Shown here: one piece after another, positions 46,101-55,067 of the stretch | Layout: every line of letters begins with the position of its first letter | How positions within the stretch are numbered: the stretch's first letter is position 1 | Assembly: GCA_002471275.1 (NCBI GenBank) | Contig: DKPQ01000004.1 | Coordinates: 60,650-124,649, forward strand | DNA length: 64,000 nucleotides | From: Flammeovirgaceae bacterium UBA7330 | GTDB taxonomy: Bacteria > Bacteroidota > Bacteroidia > Cytophagales > Cyclobacteriaceae | Reading direction: 5' to 3' | Notes under the pieces: model-generated | The model's input: the letters and a program-made list of their open reading frames with translations, nothing else | Databases searched by the model: none | Told to the model about the DNA's origin: nothing | Translations under genes and position numbers: made by a program

Positions 46101-46641
46101 AGGAAGCAATACGTTGGATGATCCGGGAGATCAGAAGATCATTGCTTACGAAAACCCTCGATACAACTTCGGTATCACTGGTAATGTAAGTTGGAAATCA
46201 TTCTCTTTGAATCTGTTCTTCCAGGGAGTAATGAAGTATGACTACTGGCCACCAAATGGCAACTGGGTAGCTTTCTATCCTTTCAATGCCGGTCACGTAG
46301 AAAACTACTATCTGACAGATACCTGGAGTCCTGAGAACCCCGATGCGTATTTCGCAGCTCCTCATATTTCAACCAATACCAAGCAGAACATTGAGCCGCA
46401 AACCAGATACGTACAGGATGCATCATACATCAGGTTGAAAAACGTAACCCTGACATACAACCTTCCTTCAAACATTGCAAGCAAAGTTGGTATGTCTACA
46501 GCCCAGGTTTACTTCGCTGGAATGAACCTTTGGGAAGCAACTAAAATGCGTAAGCCTCTTGACCCGGAAGTAAGACCTACTTTGACTCAGGAGTACTACA
46601 AGCAACGTATTTTCTCACTAGGATTTAGAGTTGGATTTTAA
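43138..46641 (+). pseudogene. susC: SusC-type TonB-dependent transporter with STN domain, split by an in-frame TAA
   Basis: One open frame of 1168 codons is interrupted only by TAA at 44422-44424 (codon 429). The N-terminal part has a signal peptide (to about residue 38), an STN domain (about 40-118, SIEIDNQSIEKSLKMIEQNS), a carboxypeptidase-D-like domain (about 137-215) and the TonB plug (VVGYGTQRKVNLTGAVGVAD). After the stop the same frame continues APQQKYDVSVSGASDKASYY, exactly the plug-to-barrel junction of SusC, through the barrel to a C-terminal strand ending LGFRVGF. The break is a single nonsense codon, not a frameshift. As it stands, the product would lack the barrel and be inactive, unless the stop is read through or is a sequence error. 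No alternative start gives a functional second half. Confidence 0.9.
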
Positions 46642-46659
46642 TTGAAAAAGGAAAAGAAA

Positions 46660-48450
46660 ATGAAGAATCATATATTAAAAATTAGTTTGATAATCGTTGT
46701 GACAATGTTTGCATTTAGTTGCAACGATGAGTTCCTGGAAAGACAACCTCTGGATCAGATCAGTAACGATTCATTTTGGAATACGGAAAATGATTTAGCG
46801 GTATATAACAACAGTCTGTATAATCTGGCAAGAAACGATTATAATGTGCCTATTATGATGGGGCATGATGATGGTTTCGATAGCCACAGGTACGGTATCT
46901 GGCATATGTCCGGTTACAGTGATGACACTGCTCCTCGACACTCACGTCATACAGAGTATCAGCGAGTAAGAGCTGGTAAGCATTCGTATGATCAGAATCT
47001 TTGGTATGGATATGATGGTTGGAATTTTGTTCGAGCTATCAACGTCGGCATGGATAATTATGACAAAGCTTCTGTGAGCGACGAAGTTCGTAACAAGTAT
47101 GTTGGTGAAGCCCGTCTTTTCAGAGGATGGTTCTACGCTGATAAAGTATCTAAGTTTGGTGATGTTCAGTGGGTAGATACCGAACTGAATATCGATGATG
47201 AGGATGTGCTTTATGGAACACGTGATGACAGAGAGACTGTCATGGACAATGTACTGGCCGACCTTACGTTTGCTGCTGAAAACATGCCTGACGACTGGGG
47301 TGATGGAAATGCACCGGGTAGAATGAATCGATGGGCAGCCCTGTTGGTGAAATCAAGAGTATGCCTTTTCGAAGGTACCTGGAGAAAATACCATGGTGGT
47401 ACCAATGCTGACATGTGGTTGCAGGAAGCTGCTGATGCAGCACTGGAGCTGATACAGGATGGTCCTTATTCTCTATACTCTACCGGCAACCCCGATATGG
47501 ATTACAATGCGATCCACAGGATGACTGACTTGTCAGGAAACCCTGAAGTGTTGTACTGGAGACGTTACGAACTGGGTATTTATACCAATCACGTTCAAAG
47601 CTATCACAGAGGTTATAATGGTGGAGCTACAAAAAGTTTTGTAGAAGACTACCTGTGCACAGATGGATTGCCTATCTCACTCTCACCTGACTATATGGGT
47701 GATGCAAGCTTTACTGATTTATTTATCAATAGAGACCCAAGGTTGAGACAAACCATTTTGCATCCTGATGATGCTGATTTCTACATGTATGGTAATAACA
47801 CCGGCCTGGTTTACCCAAAAATTCAGGGTATGACCAATCCTGGCCAGTCAACATACACTGGTTATCATATCATTAAGGTGTTCGATGTAAACACAGCTTA
47901 TGCCACGTATAACACTTCTTCTACCCCGGCCATTACGTTGAGGTTTGGAGAAGCACTGTTGAACTATGCTGAAGCAATGGCTGAATTGGGTACTATTACT
48001 CAAAATGATCTGGATATCAGTATTAACCTGTTGAGAGACAGAGTGGGAATGCCACATCTTGACCTGAATCCTCCAATGGATCCTCGATATGCCGGTGACG
48101 GTGTTTCAGCATTGATCGTGGAAATCAGAAGAGAGCGTAGAATCGAGCTGTTCATGGAAGGTTTCCGTTACGATGACCTGAGAAGATGGAAACAAGGACA
48201 GAAACTGACTGTGCCGGATTACGGTATGCGATGGGATGCAGCTATTCAGGCAGCGATTGACCCGGCTGGTGAAGCTACTGTTCAAACATCTTTGGTTGAT
48301 GGAGTCGAATACCTTGATATTTATAAAGGTACTGACTTTGCTACTCCGGAGTTTGATGAGAACAAGCATTACCTGTGGCCAATCCCAGTAAGTGCTTTAT
48401 CTCAGAATCCAAATCTTGGACAGAATCCAGGATGGCCTGGAATAGAATAA
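46660..48450 (+). CDS. susD: SusD-like surface glycan-binding lipoprotein
   Basis: A 596-aa lipoprotein from the ATG at 46660, with lipobox AFSC (Cys21); a TTG 18 bp upstream was rejected. The SusD N-terminal motif DEFLERQPLDQIS is followed by TPR-like helices, and the C-terminal RagB/SusD region has LRFGEALLNYAEAMAEL, then INLLRDRVGMPHLD, then RRERRIELFMEGFRYDDLRR. SusD caps the SusC transporter on the outer membrane and binds the polysaccharide. The gene starts 18 bp after susC, so the two are co-transcribed. It is intact even though susC is split. Confidence 0.95.
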   Translation: MKNHILKISLIIVVTMFAFSCNDEFLERQPLDQISNDSFWNTENDLAVYNNSLYNLARNDYNVPIMMGHDDGFDSHRYGIWHMSGYSDDTAPRHSRHTEYQRVRAGKHSYDQNLWYGYDGWNFVRAINVGMDNYDKASVSDEVRNKYVGEARLFRGWFYADKVSKFGDVQWVDTELNIDDEDVLYGTRDDRETVMDNVLADLTFAAENMPDDWGDGNAPGRMNRWAALLVKSRVCLFEGTWRKYHGGTNADMWLQEAADAALELIQDGPYSLYSTGNPDMDYNAIHRMTDLSGNPEVLYWRRYELGIYTNHVQSYHRGYNGGATKSFVEDYLCTDGLPISLSPDYMGDASFTDLFINRDPRLRQTILHPDDADFYMYGNNTGLVYPKIQGMTNPGQSTYTGYHIIKVFDVNTAYATYNTSSTPAITLRFGEALLNYAEAMAELGTITQNDLDISINLLRDRVGMPHLDLNPPMDPRYAGDGVSALIVEIRRERRIELFMEGFRYDDLRRWKQGQKLTVPDYGMRWDAAIQAAIDPAGEATVQTSLVDGVEYLDIYKGTDFATPEFDENKHYLWPIPVSALSQNPNLGQNPGWPGIE

Positions 48451-48484
48451 AATACTCAGATCAAATAGTCTGAGAATACCAGAT

Positions 48485-48524
48485 AACAAAGCCGTAATTG
48501 TAATAATTACGGCTTTGTTTTTTT
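48485..48524 (+). terminator. Intrinsic terminator after susD
   Basis: AACAAAGCCGTAATT and AATTACGGCTTTGTT form a perfect 15-bp stem with a 5-base loop, followed by TTTTT. It separates the sigma/susC/susD unit from the lyase genes, so the latter may have their own promoter in the 30 bp left or depend on read-through. Confidence 0.88.
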
Positions 48525-48556
48525 CTTAGCATCGATAAATTGATCATCTTAGTGTG

Positions 48557-50740
48557 ATGCAAGCAACCCAGAGAATGGTCTTAAGAGCTTTCACAACCTT
48601 TGCTTTGATTTTTGCCTTATTTATGACAATAAGGGCCCAAAATCCTGATCTTGAAAAAATCAGGAAGCGTGTGATCTTCGAGTTGATGGAAGCGGAGGTG
48701 GACTATACGCACATTGCCCACCTGATCAATACGATCCAGGGGGACGGCAGCTGGCCCGGCATCAACTATGAAGACACCTCGAGAACGGGTTTCGAGCATA
48801 GCAGGCACTTATCCTATATGGTGGACCTGAGTCATGCCTACAAGAAATCTCACACCAAATATTATCAGGACAAGAAAACCCGGAAGGCCTTAAAAAAAGC
48901 ATTGAACTACTGGTTTGAAAATGATTTTATCTGCGAAAACTGGTGGTGGAATCAAATCGGTACGCCCGACAGGTTTGTTACGATTCTATTGATCATGGAT
49001 GATGACCTGACAGACAAAGAAAAAGAAAGTGCCGCTCAAATCATGGCCCGATCCACACTCAATGCCTGGGGAGCCAGACCGGGAGGTGACCGGATCAAAA
49101 TAGCAGGAATCTATGGCAAATACGGTCTGTTTCTGAGAGATGACGCCATCCTGAGAGAAGTCATCAATACCATGGCTACCGAAATTCAATATGCGGTGGA
49201 GCGAGGCACCCCAGGTGATATTCGCGGTTTGCAAACGGACCTGAGCTTTCACCATCGTGGTGATCGTGTCAACAACACACTTTCCTATGGTCTTAATTAT
49301 GCAGCCATATTTGCCGAATGGGCAGCCAAAGTGGGCGATACTCAATATAGCTTTCCGGATCGCGCCATCCAACTACTGGTAGACTATTACCTGGATGGTA
49401 TTTGCAAAATGTTGGTCTTTGGCACCTATCCTGATTTGGGAGCCAAAAACCGGAGCATTTCAAGAGTTTCAGCTTTACATGCTCATGGTGTTGACACACC
49501 CAAAAAACTGATCCTGGCCTCGGATTACAGGAATGATGAATTGGCAGAAATCATCCGGATCAGAAATGGCAATGCCCAACCTAACCTCACAAGTAGTAAG
49601 TTCTTCTGGCACTCGGAATATTACAGTCACCAGCGTCCTGATTATTTTTCATCTGTCCGGATGTGCTCTACTCGCAACCGAAGCATGGAAGAACCTTACA
49701 ACGGAGAAGGGTTGAAGAATCATCACCTGGGAGAGGGATCAAATTTTGTCTATCAATCGGGTAAAGAGTATTACAATATTTTTCCGGTGCTCGACTGGCA
49801 GAAGATACCGGGAACTACGGTGGTTCAGAAAGGGACTATGCCTCCTGAAAATGAGATTCAAAAGGAAGGGCAGACTGACTTTGTTGGAGGCGTAACCAAT
49901 GGATTGCACGGAGCCGTAGCATTCGACTTTCAGAGTCCATACCATTCATTACAAGCCCGAAAGTCCTGGTTTTTCTTTGATGAGGATTACGTATGCCTGG
50001 GGACGCAGATAAACTCGGAGGAAGAAGAACCTGTTTTTACCACCCTCAACCAGACCTGGTTGAAAGGAGAGGTGTCCGTTTTTGAGGAAGGTAAGATCAG
50101 GCAGCTTGAGCAGGGGGAGCATAAGCTGCAAAATGTGCAGTGGATTAATCACGATGGAGTAGCCTATATTTTACCTACCAATACATCCCTTGGCATTAGC
50201 AATCAATCCGAGACGGGTAGCTGGTTTAGCATCAACAGGCAGTCAGATAGTCCAAAAGAGATGGTAAACGGAGAAGTTTTCACTGCCTGGATAGATCATG
50301 GAAGCAAGCCCAGAAATGCATCCTACCAGTATGTGGTCGTACCAGGAATGACAAACGAAAAGATTGAGGCTTATAGAAAGGACTTGCCTATCCAGATATT
50401 GGCAAATACACCCGAAATCCAGGCAGTTAGAAATAAGAAGACACAAACAACCCAACTGATATTTTATCAGCCTGGGAAGGTGCGGATAACCGACGACTTT
50501 CATTTGATTTCCCGTAATCCTTGCATGATCATGATTGAATCCAAAGGCAGCGATCCGATGCAGATAAGTATAGCAGATCCAACCAGGAAGCTGCAAACTG
50601 TAGAGATACTGATCAATAGAGAAATATCTGAGAGTGATGCTTATGAAGTGTCGTGGGATGAAATTGATGGATACAGTACTTTATACATAGACCTTCCACA
50701 GGGAGACTATGCTGGCCAGAGTGTTGTAATTGAATGGTAG
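48557..50740 (+). CDS. Polysaccharide lyase, PL8-like (chondroitin/hyaluronate/xanthan lyase type)
   Basis: A 727-aa exported enzyme with a signal peptide ending near FMTIRAQ. The ATG at 48557 is used; a GTG just before it adds one residue. The N-terminal alpha/alpha toroid has TIQGDGSWPGINYEDTS, and the catalytic-type Asn in NWWWNQIGTP (Asn128 or Asn132). SFHHRGDRVNNTLSYG then offers candidate catalytic His232/233 and Tyr244. A C-terminal beta-sandwich follows. These lyases cleave uronic-acid glycans by beta-elimination. The His-to-Tyr spacing is a few residues longer than in well-studied chondroitin lyases, so the exact substrate (hyaluronan, chondroitin, xanthan-like) is open. Confidence 0.83.
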   Translation: MQATQRMVLRAFTTFALIFALFMTIRAQNPDLEKIRKRVIFELMEAEVDYTHIAHLINTIQGDGSWPGINYEDTSRTGFEHSRHLSYMVDLSHAYKKSHTKYYQDKKTRKALKKALNYWFENDFICENWWWNQIGTPDRFVTILLIMDDDLTDKEKESAAQIMARSTLNAWGARPGGDRIKIAGIYGKYGLFLRDDAILREVINTMATEIQYAVERGTPGDIRGLQTDLSFHHRGDRVNNTLSYGLNYAAIFAEWAAKVGDTQYSFPDRAIQLLVDYYLDGICKMLVFGTYPDLGAKNRSISRVSALHAHGVDTPKKLILASDYRNDELAEIIRIRNGNAQPNLTSSKFFWHSEYYSHQRPDYFSSVRMCSTRNRSMEEPYNGEGLKNHHLGEGSNFVYQSGKEYYNIFPVLDWQKIPGTTVVQKGTMPPENEIQKEGQTDFVGGVTNGLHGAVAFDFQSPYHSLQARKSWFFFDEDYVCLGTQINSEEEEPVFTTLNQTWLKGEVSVFEEGKIRQLEQGEHKLQNVQWINHDGVAYILPTNTSLGISNQSETGSWFSINRQSDSPKEMVNGEVFTAWIDHGSKPRNASYQYVVVPGMTNEKIEAYRKDLPIQILANTPEIQAVRNKKTQTTQLIFYQPGKVRITDDFHLISRNPCMIMIESKGSDPMQISIADPTRKLQTVEILINREISESDAYEVSWDEIDGYSTLYIDLPQGDYAGQSVVIEW

Positions 50741-50744
50741 CCGG

Positions 50745-52706
50745 ATGAATAAAGTAAGTTTATTAATAGCTATTCTGTTTCTGAAGGTAGTATGTGCAAA
50801 CCTCCATGCGCAACAGGTCAATAGTAGTGAAGACCATTTGTCGCAGGGCGAGCTGCTACTTTCCCGTCTTGACTTCAACCACCCTGGGTTGGAGTCTATT
50901 GCTTCAGCTGACAATCAGAAAAAAGCTTTACAGGAGCTTCTGACCTACTATAAGGAGCGAAAAAACATAAAGCACGAGCTGGACCGATTTTCTAAAGCGG
51001 AAAAGTTGGGCAATTATGCTTCTGAAAAGGATTTGAAAATAGCCAATGACGCATTAGAACACATTTTTGTTGGACAGCCTGCTTATCCTTCCTATTTCTG
51101 CGGTGAAGACATTGATTGGTCTTTCAGGCCTGTTCCCGACAATGAATGGGTATGGCAGCTCAACAGGATGAGCTTCTGGGAAGCCATGGGAAAAGCCTAT
51201 TGGCATACCGGAGACAGCAAATACGCTGATGAGTGGAGTAACCAATTAGTAGACTGGGTAAAAAAGAATCCCAGGGATGGAGCACACAAATATGCCTGGC
51301 GATCTATCGAAGCCGGGATACGAGGCAATCGGTGGACCAGGTTGTTTCAGTATTTCATTGACAACCCTGCGTTCACTCCTGAGGTGCTTGCATATTTTCT
51401 AAACAGCTTACATGAGCATGCGTCTTACCTCATGACAAAATATAGCAGCGGAAGCAATTGGGCGTTGATGGAGGCTGAGGGTATGGCCTTTATTGCCATC
51501 ACCTTTCCTGAATTCAAAGATGCAGAGACCTGGCGCGAAGAAGCATTCCAAAGACTGAATGAGCAAATCCGGTCCCAGGTATATCCCGATGGACATCAAA
51601 GAGAGCTGGCCATGGGGTATCATGTGGGTTCCATTAGATGGTTTATGCGTACCTATGAACTCGCATCGATGAATGGCTTACAGGATAGATTCCCTGATGC
51701 CTACCTCAGCACCATAGAAAAGATGTGTGAAGTTCCCATGAAGTTAGGTTTTCCCGACGGCACTACCACCCAGTTTGGTGATTCCTGGTCTGGGCAGCCT
51801 GGGCAGTATGAACAACTGTTTGAAACATGGGCAGAAATGTTTGAAAGGAGTGATTTCCGTTACATGGCCACCGGAGGCCAGTCTGGTACCAGTCCGAAAG
51901 GCACTGCCTTTGCTTACCCTGAAAGCGGTCTGTATTCCATGCGTAGTGGTTGGGATAAGGAAGATATCTGTCTGGTGTTGAAGTGTGGTCCCGATGGAGG
52001 AGGACACTGCCAACCAGACAATGGCACCTTTGAACTGTATGCCGGCGGACGACACCTGATGCCTGATGCTGGCAGCTACATCTATAGCGGTGATCCTGTC
52101 AATCGTGCCTGGTTTCGCCAGACGAAAGTGCACCAGACCCTGACGCTAAACGGAGAAAATTCAGTTTATGCCCCGCAACTATTGAAGTGGCAGCCAGGAG
52201 AGGATTTAGATGTTTTGGTGGTAGAGAATGAAAGTTATCAGGAACTTACCCACAGGAGGGCGGTGGTGTTTGTCGACAAGAAGTTTTTTGTAGTGGTGGA
52301 TGATGCCTATGGCTCAGCCACTGGTGACATAGATATCCATTTTCAGCTGGCCCCGGGAAATGCTGTTTTCAATAAAAAGAAGCTGACGGTGGGATCCGAT
52401 TTCGATGAAGGCTGGAATGTGCTGGTGAAAACGCAAAAACAGAAAAACATCATACTGGAAGAGGAAGAAGGACAGGTATCTTTTGAATACACAAAAAAGG
52501 AACCCAGACCGGCATTTCGCTTTGGGTTGACCAAGGATGCCAGTCAGTCAGGAGTGAGATTTGTTACCGTAGTCTTTCCCTACAAAGCGTCAATTCCTGA
52601 TGTGAAAATCAAAGACCTTTCAAAAACAGGAACTAATGCTAGTGAAGTCGTGCTTCAAGTTTCAATAAATGGAAATAAAAGAAAGATTAGCTATCAAATA
52701 GATTAA
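50745..52706 (+). CDS. Heparin-sulfate lyase-like enzyme (PL12-like)
   Basis: A 653-aa exported protein from the ATG at 50745, 4 bp after the previous stop; a TTG 15 bp upstream is less likely. The signal peptide ends near ANLHAQ. A helical N-terminal heparinase domain contains AWRSIEAGIRGNRWTRLF and SGSNWALMEAEGMAFI, with the Asn and Glu expected at the active site. The heparinase II/III beta-sandwich starts around GPDGGGHCQPDNGTFELYAG and continues with PDAGSYIYSGDPVNRAWFRQ and HQTLTLNGEN. This pattern fits PL12, whose known members cleave heparan sulfate. No sulfatase is encoded in the window. Confidence 0.84.
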   Translation: MNKVSLLIAILFLKVVCANLHAQQVNSSEDHLSQGELLLSRLDFNHPGLESIASADNQKKALQELLTYYKERKNIKHELDRFSKAEKLGNYASEKDLKIANDALEHIFVGQPAYPSYFCGEDIDWSFRPVPDNEWVWQLNRMSFWEAMGKAYWHTGDSKYADEWSNQLVDWVKKNPRDGAHKYAWRSIEAGIRGNRWTRLFQYFIDNPAFTPEVLAYFLNSLHEHASYLMTKYSSGSNWALMEAEGMAFIAITFPEFKDAETWREEAFQRLNEQIRSQVYPDGHQRELAMGYHVGSIRWFMRTYELASMNGLQDRFPDAYLSTIEKMCEVPMKLGFPDGTTTQFGDSWSGQPGQYEQLFETWAEMFERSDFRYMATGGQSGTSPKGTAFAYPESGLYSMRSGWDKEDICLVLKCGPDGGGHCQPDNGTFELYAGGRHLMPDAGSYIYSGDPVNRAWFRQTKVHQTLTLNGENSVYAPQLLKWQPGEDLDVLVVENESYQELTHRRAVVFVDKKFFVVVDDAYGSATGDIDIHFQLAPGNAVFNKKKLTVGSDFDEGWNVLVKTQKQKNIILEEEEGQVSFEYTKKEPRPAFRFGLTKDASQSGVRFVTVVFPYKASIPDVKIKDLSKTGTNASEVVLQVSINGNKRKISYQID

Positions 52707-52731
52707 ATTACAAGACCCAAAAACATTCACC

Positions 52732-54597
52732 ATGAGACCCAATTTCATTTACACCCTTATCATTCTATGCTGTGTTCTTTTCAATGCTGAAAGTTTAATA
52801 GCAGCGGACCCGGTCAAACTGGAAAATCCTATGACTGTGCAATATCTCAAAAGTAAACTGAGAAAGAGCAGTCCAAGGCTGGTGTTGAATGCTTCAATCG
52901 AGCGGGAATTGAAGAAAGACCTCAAAAATGATCCGGTCATCAAAAACATGTTTGAAGCACTCAAGTTGAATGCTGCAGAAATCATGGAGCAGCCCCTGCT
53001 TACACGAAATGTGGTGGGAAGAAGGCTGCTCGGTACTTCCAGGGAGATGCTTTACCGGATGAATACATTGGGGATGGTGTATCGGTTGGAACCGGACCCT
53101 AAAATATTAAAGCGCATTGATGATGAAGTATTGGCAGTATGTGCATTTAGTGACTGGAATCCCTCACATTACCTTGATGTGGCTGAAATGTCAATGGCTG
53201 TGGCCTTTGCTGTGGACTGGGTTGGAAAAGATCTTCCGACGTCCACGGTTGAAAAAGCCAAGACCGCCTTGATTGAAATGGGAATCATGCCTAGTTACAA
53301 TGAAGAGGGCAATGTAGGATGGATCAATGGAAACAACAACTGGAATCAGGTGTGTCATGGTGGAATGATTGCAGCGAGTATTGTGATTGCGGAAAAAGAC
53401 CCTGAATTGGCAGCTAAGACGATCAGCAGGGCTTTGGACGGAATGCCGCATGCTTTGGAAGAATATGGACCGGATGGTGTATATCCTGAGGGGTCCACTT
53501 ATTGGGGTTATGGAACAAGTTTTACCGTACTCACAGCGGCTATGTTTGAAAGTGCTTTCGGAACAGATTTTGGGTTGGCAAACTACCCTTCCTTGAAAGA
53601 GAGTGCTGATTTTCGGCTTTGGAGTAACGCTCCATCCGGATGGTACTTCAACTTCGCTGATTGCGGTGACAGAAGGAGTGAGAATGGAGATATTACCCTG
53701 GCCTGGTTTGGAACCAAGACCGGTAACGGGATCTATTTCGAAAGAGAACGTTTCCTGAGAGACCCCAAAGAAATGGGTGAGCTGGCCAGATATGCCGGTG
53801 CCGGATTGGTATGGCTATCACAATTCAAGGAAACCACAAAAAAGGAGCTCCCTGAGGCCTGGAAGGGTGGTGGAGATAATCCGGTAGTATTCTTCAGAGG
53901 TTCAGGCGCCAATCCAAGACAGTATTATTTTGGAGGAAAAGGCGGTCGGGGTTCCGTCAATCATGGAAATATGGACGTTGGGTCATTTGTCTTTGAGCTG
54001 GATGGTGTGAGATGGGTGGTTGATCCCGGTAATCAAAGTTATCATGAGCTGGAGAAAACCGGGTTTAACTTGTGGGGGAGATGCCAGGAATGTGAACGCT
54101 GGACGCTGCTGACCAAGAATAATTACGGGCACAGTACCATCACGGTAAACGATGCACTCCACAACGTGGATGGATATGCTGATTTCACTGATTTTAAAGC
54201 AGGATCACAGTCCCGTGCGACCATTGACATGTCTGAAGTTTTTAGTGATCTGGAAAAGGTCACCAGAACATATGCCAAACCCAACGATTATTCCATCCTG
54301 ATTGAAGATGATCTGGTGATAAAGGAGTCGGCCAAAAGCATTACCTGGCAGCTGATGACTACGGCAGATGTGGAGTGGACCAAAGAGGGTATTCTTTTGA
54401 AGCAAGACGGCAAGACATTAACTGTGAAAAATCAATCGCACCCTGATATTAAATTCTCGGTGATATCTCTGGATCCACCTCCATTGAAGCTGGACCGAAG
54501 AATCGAAAATTTGAAGCGATTAGAGTTGAGGATTCCATCGTACCTGTTTGAAGACAATACCGGGAAGATCTCAGTGTTGCTTACAGGGGAAGAATGA
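52732..54597 (+). CDS. Heparinase II/III-family polysaccharide lyase
   Basis: A 621-aa exported protein (signal peptide to about residue 24). The alpha/alpha toroid carries GNNNWNQVCHGGMIAASIVI, with the Asn-x-x-Gln and His seen in this superfamily, and GVYPEGSTYWGYGTSFT, with the candidate catalytic tyrosines. The beta-sandwich has SVNHGNMDVGSFVFELDGVR followed by WVVDPGNQSYHELE and NNYGHSTITVND. It belongs to the same superfamily as the preceding gene but not the same family (PL15/17/21-like are possible). It probably degrades oligosaccharides released by the other two lyases. It starts 26 bp after the PL12-like gene. Confidence 0.82.
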   Translation: MRPNFIYTLIILCCVLFNAESLIAADPVKLENPMTVQYLKSKLRKSSPRLVLNASIERELKKDLKNDPVIKNMFEALKLNAAEIMEQPLLTRNVVGRRLLGTSREMLYRMNTLGMVYRLEPDPKILKRIDDEVLAVCAFSDWNPSHYLDVAEMSMAVAFAVDWVGKDLPTSTVEKAKTALIEMGIMPSYNEEGNVGWINGNNNWNQVCHGGMIAASIVIAEKDPELAAKTISRALDGMPHALEEYGPDGVYPEGSTYWGYGTSFTVLTAAMFESAFGTDFGLANYPSLKESADFRLWSNAPSGWYFNFADCGDRRSENGDITLAWFGTKTGNGIYFERERFLRDPKEMGELARYAGAGLVWLSQFKETTKKELPEAWKGGGDNPVVFFRGSGANPRQYYFGGKGGRGSVNHGNMDVGSFVFELDGVRWVVDPGNQSYHELEKTGFNLWGRCQECERWTLLTKNNYGHSTITVNDALHNVDGYADFTDFKAGSQSRATIDMSEVFSDLEKVTRTYAKPNDYSILIEDDLVIKESAKSITWQLMTTADVEWTKEGILLKQDGKTLTVKNQSHPDIKFSVISLDPPPLKLDRRIENLKRLELRIPSYLFEDNTGKISVLLTGEE

Positions 54598-54639
54598 TGT
54601 GATGAAAGTTGGGATTAGATAATATCAAACGCTGAAATG

Positions 54640-54704
54640 AGCAAAAATTCGCAACATTGATTGGAAATATTTTTGCTGAAATAATTTATTATTAGCAAAA
54701 ATTC
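54640..54704. repeat. Direct and inverted copies of AGCAAAAAT before the 91-aa gene
   Basis: AGCAAAAATTC occurs at 54640 and 54694, and ATTTTTGCT, its inverse, lies between them (54669-54677). The middle copy could pair with either flank, giving two alternative hairpins. It lies in the A+T-rich 168-bp gap downstream of the lyase genes and 62 bp before the next ATG. The function is unknown. Confidence 0.35.
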
Positions 54705-54765
54705 ATTTCAATTTGAGCCACATTTTATTAATATTAACGCCGAAAAGTCATAAAAACTTAGTGAG

Positions 54766-55041
54766 ATGCTAAAAGCCTTTTTTAACCTATTCAAGCCTAC
54801 CTATTCAGTTGTTGTAACTACCTATCATGTCATCCCTGGTTTTCCGCTGAATAAGAATCTACACAGGCATGATTTTGAAAAAGGTAAATATGACGAAGCA
54901 AAAGCTTTTTTCGACAAGGCCGTAAAAAAGACAGGTGAGATCAAACTCGCTCCTGTTGAAATCAATCTACTGAAAGGGAAGAAAAAGATCATGGAGTCCC
55001 AAAAGTTTGGGCCGGTAGATCAGGTCAAAAAATTGAAGTGA
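54766..55041 (+). CDS. Small protein of unknown function
   Basis: A 91-aa soluble protein starting MLKAFFNLFKPTYSVVVTTY, with no signal peptide and a basic C-terminal half (AKAFFDKAVKKTGEIKLAPV, KKIMESQKFG). FEKGKYDEAKAFFDKAV looks like a TPR-type helix pair. I do not recognise the family. It ends 26 bp before the next gene and may be co-transcribed with it. Confidence 0.6.
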   Translation: MLKAFFNLFKPTYSVVVTTYHVIPGFPLNKNLHRHDFEKGKYDEAKAFFDKAVKKTGEIKLAPVEINLLKGKKKIMESQKFGPVDQVKKLK

Positions 55042-55067
55042 TATTTTCTAACCCCAAACCCACCGTC

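Noticed and set aside
44452..46641. Second half of SusC as a separate gene
   Set aside because: It is in the same frame as the first half, starts within the plug-barrel junction, and has no signal peptide.
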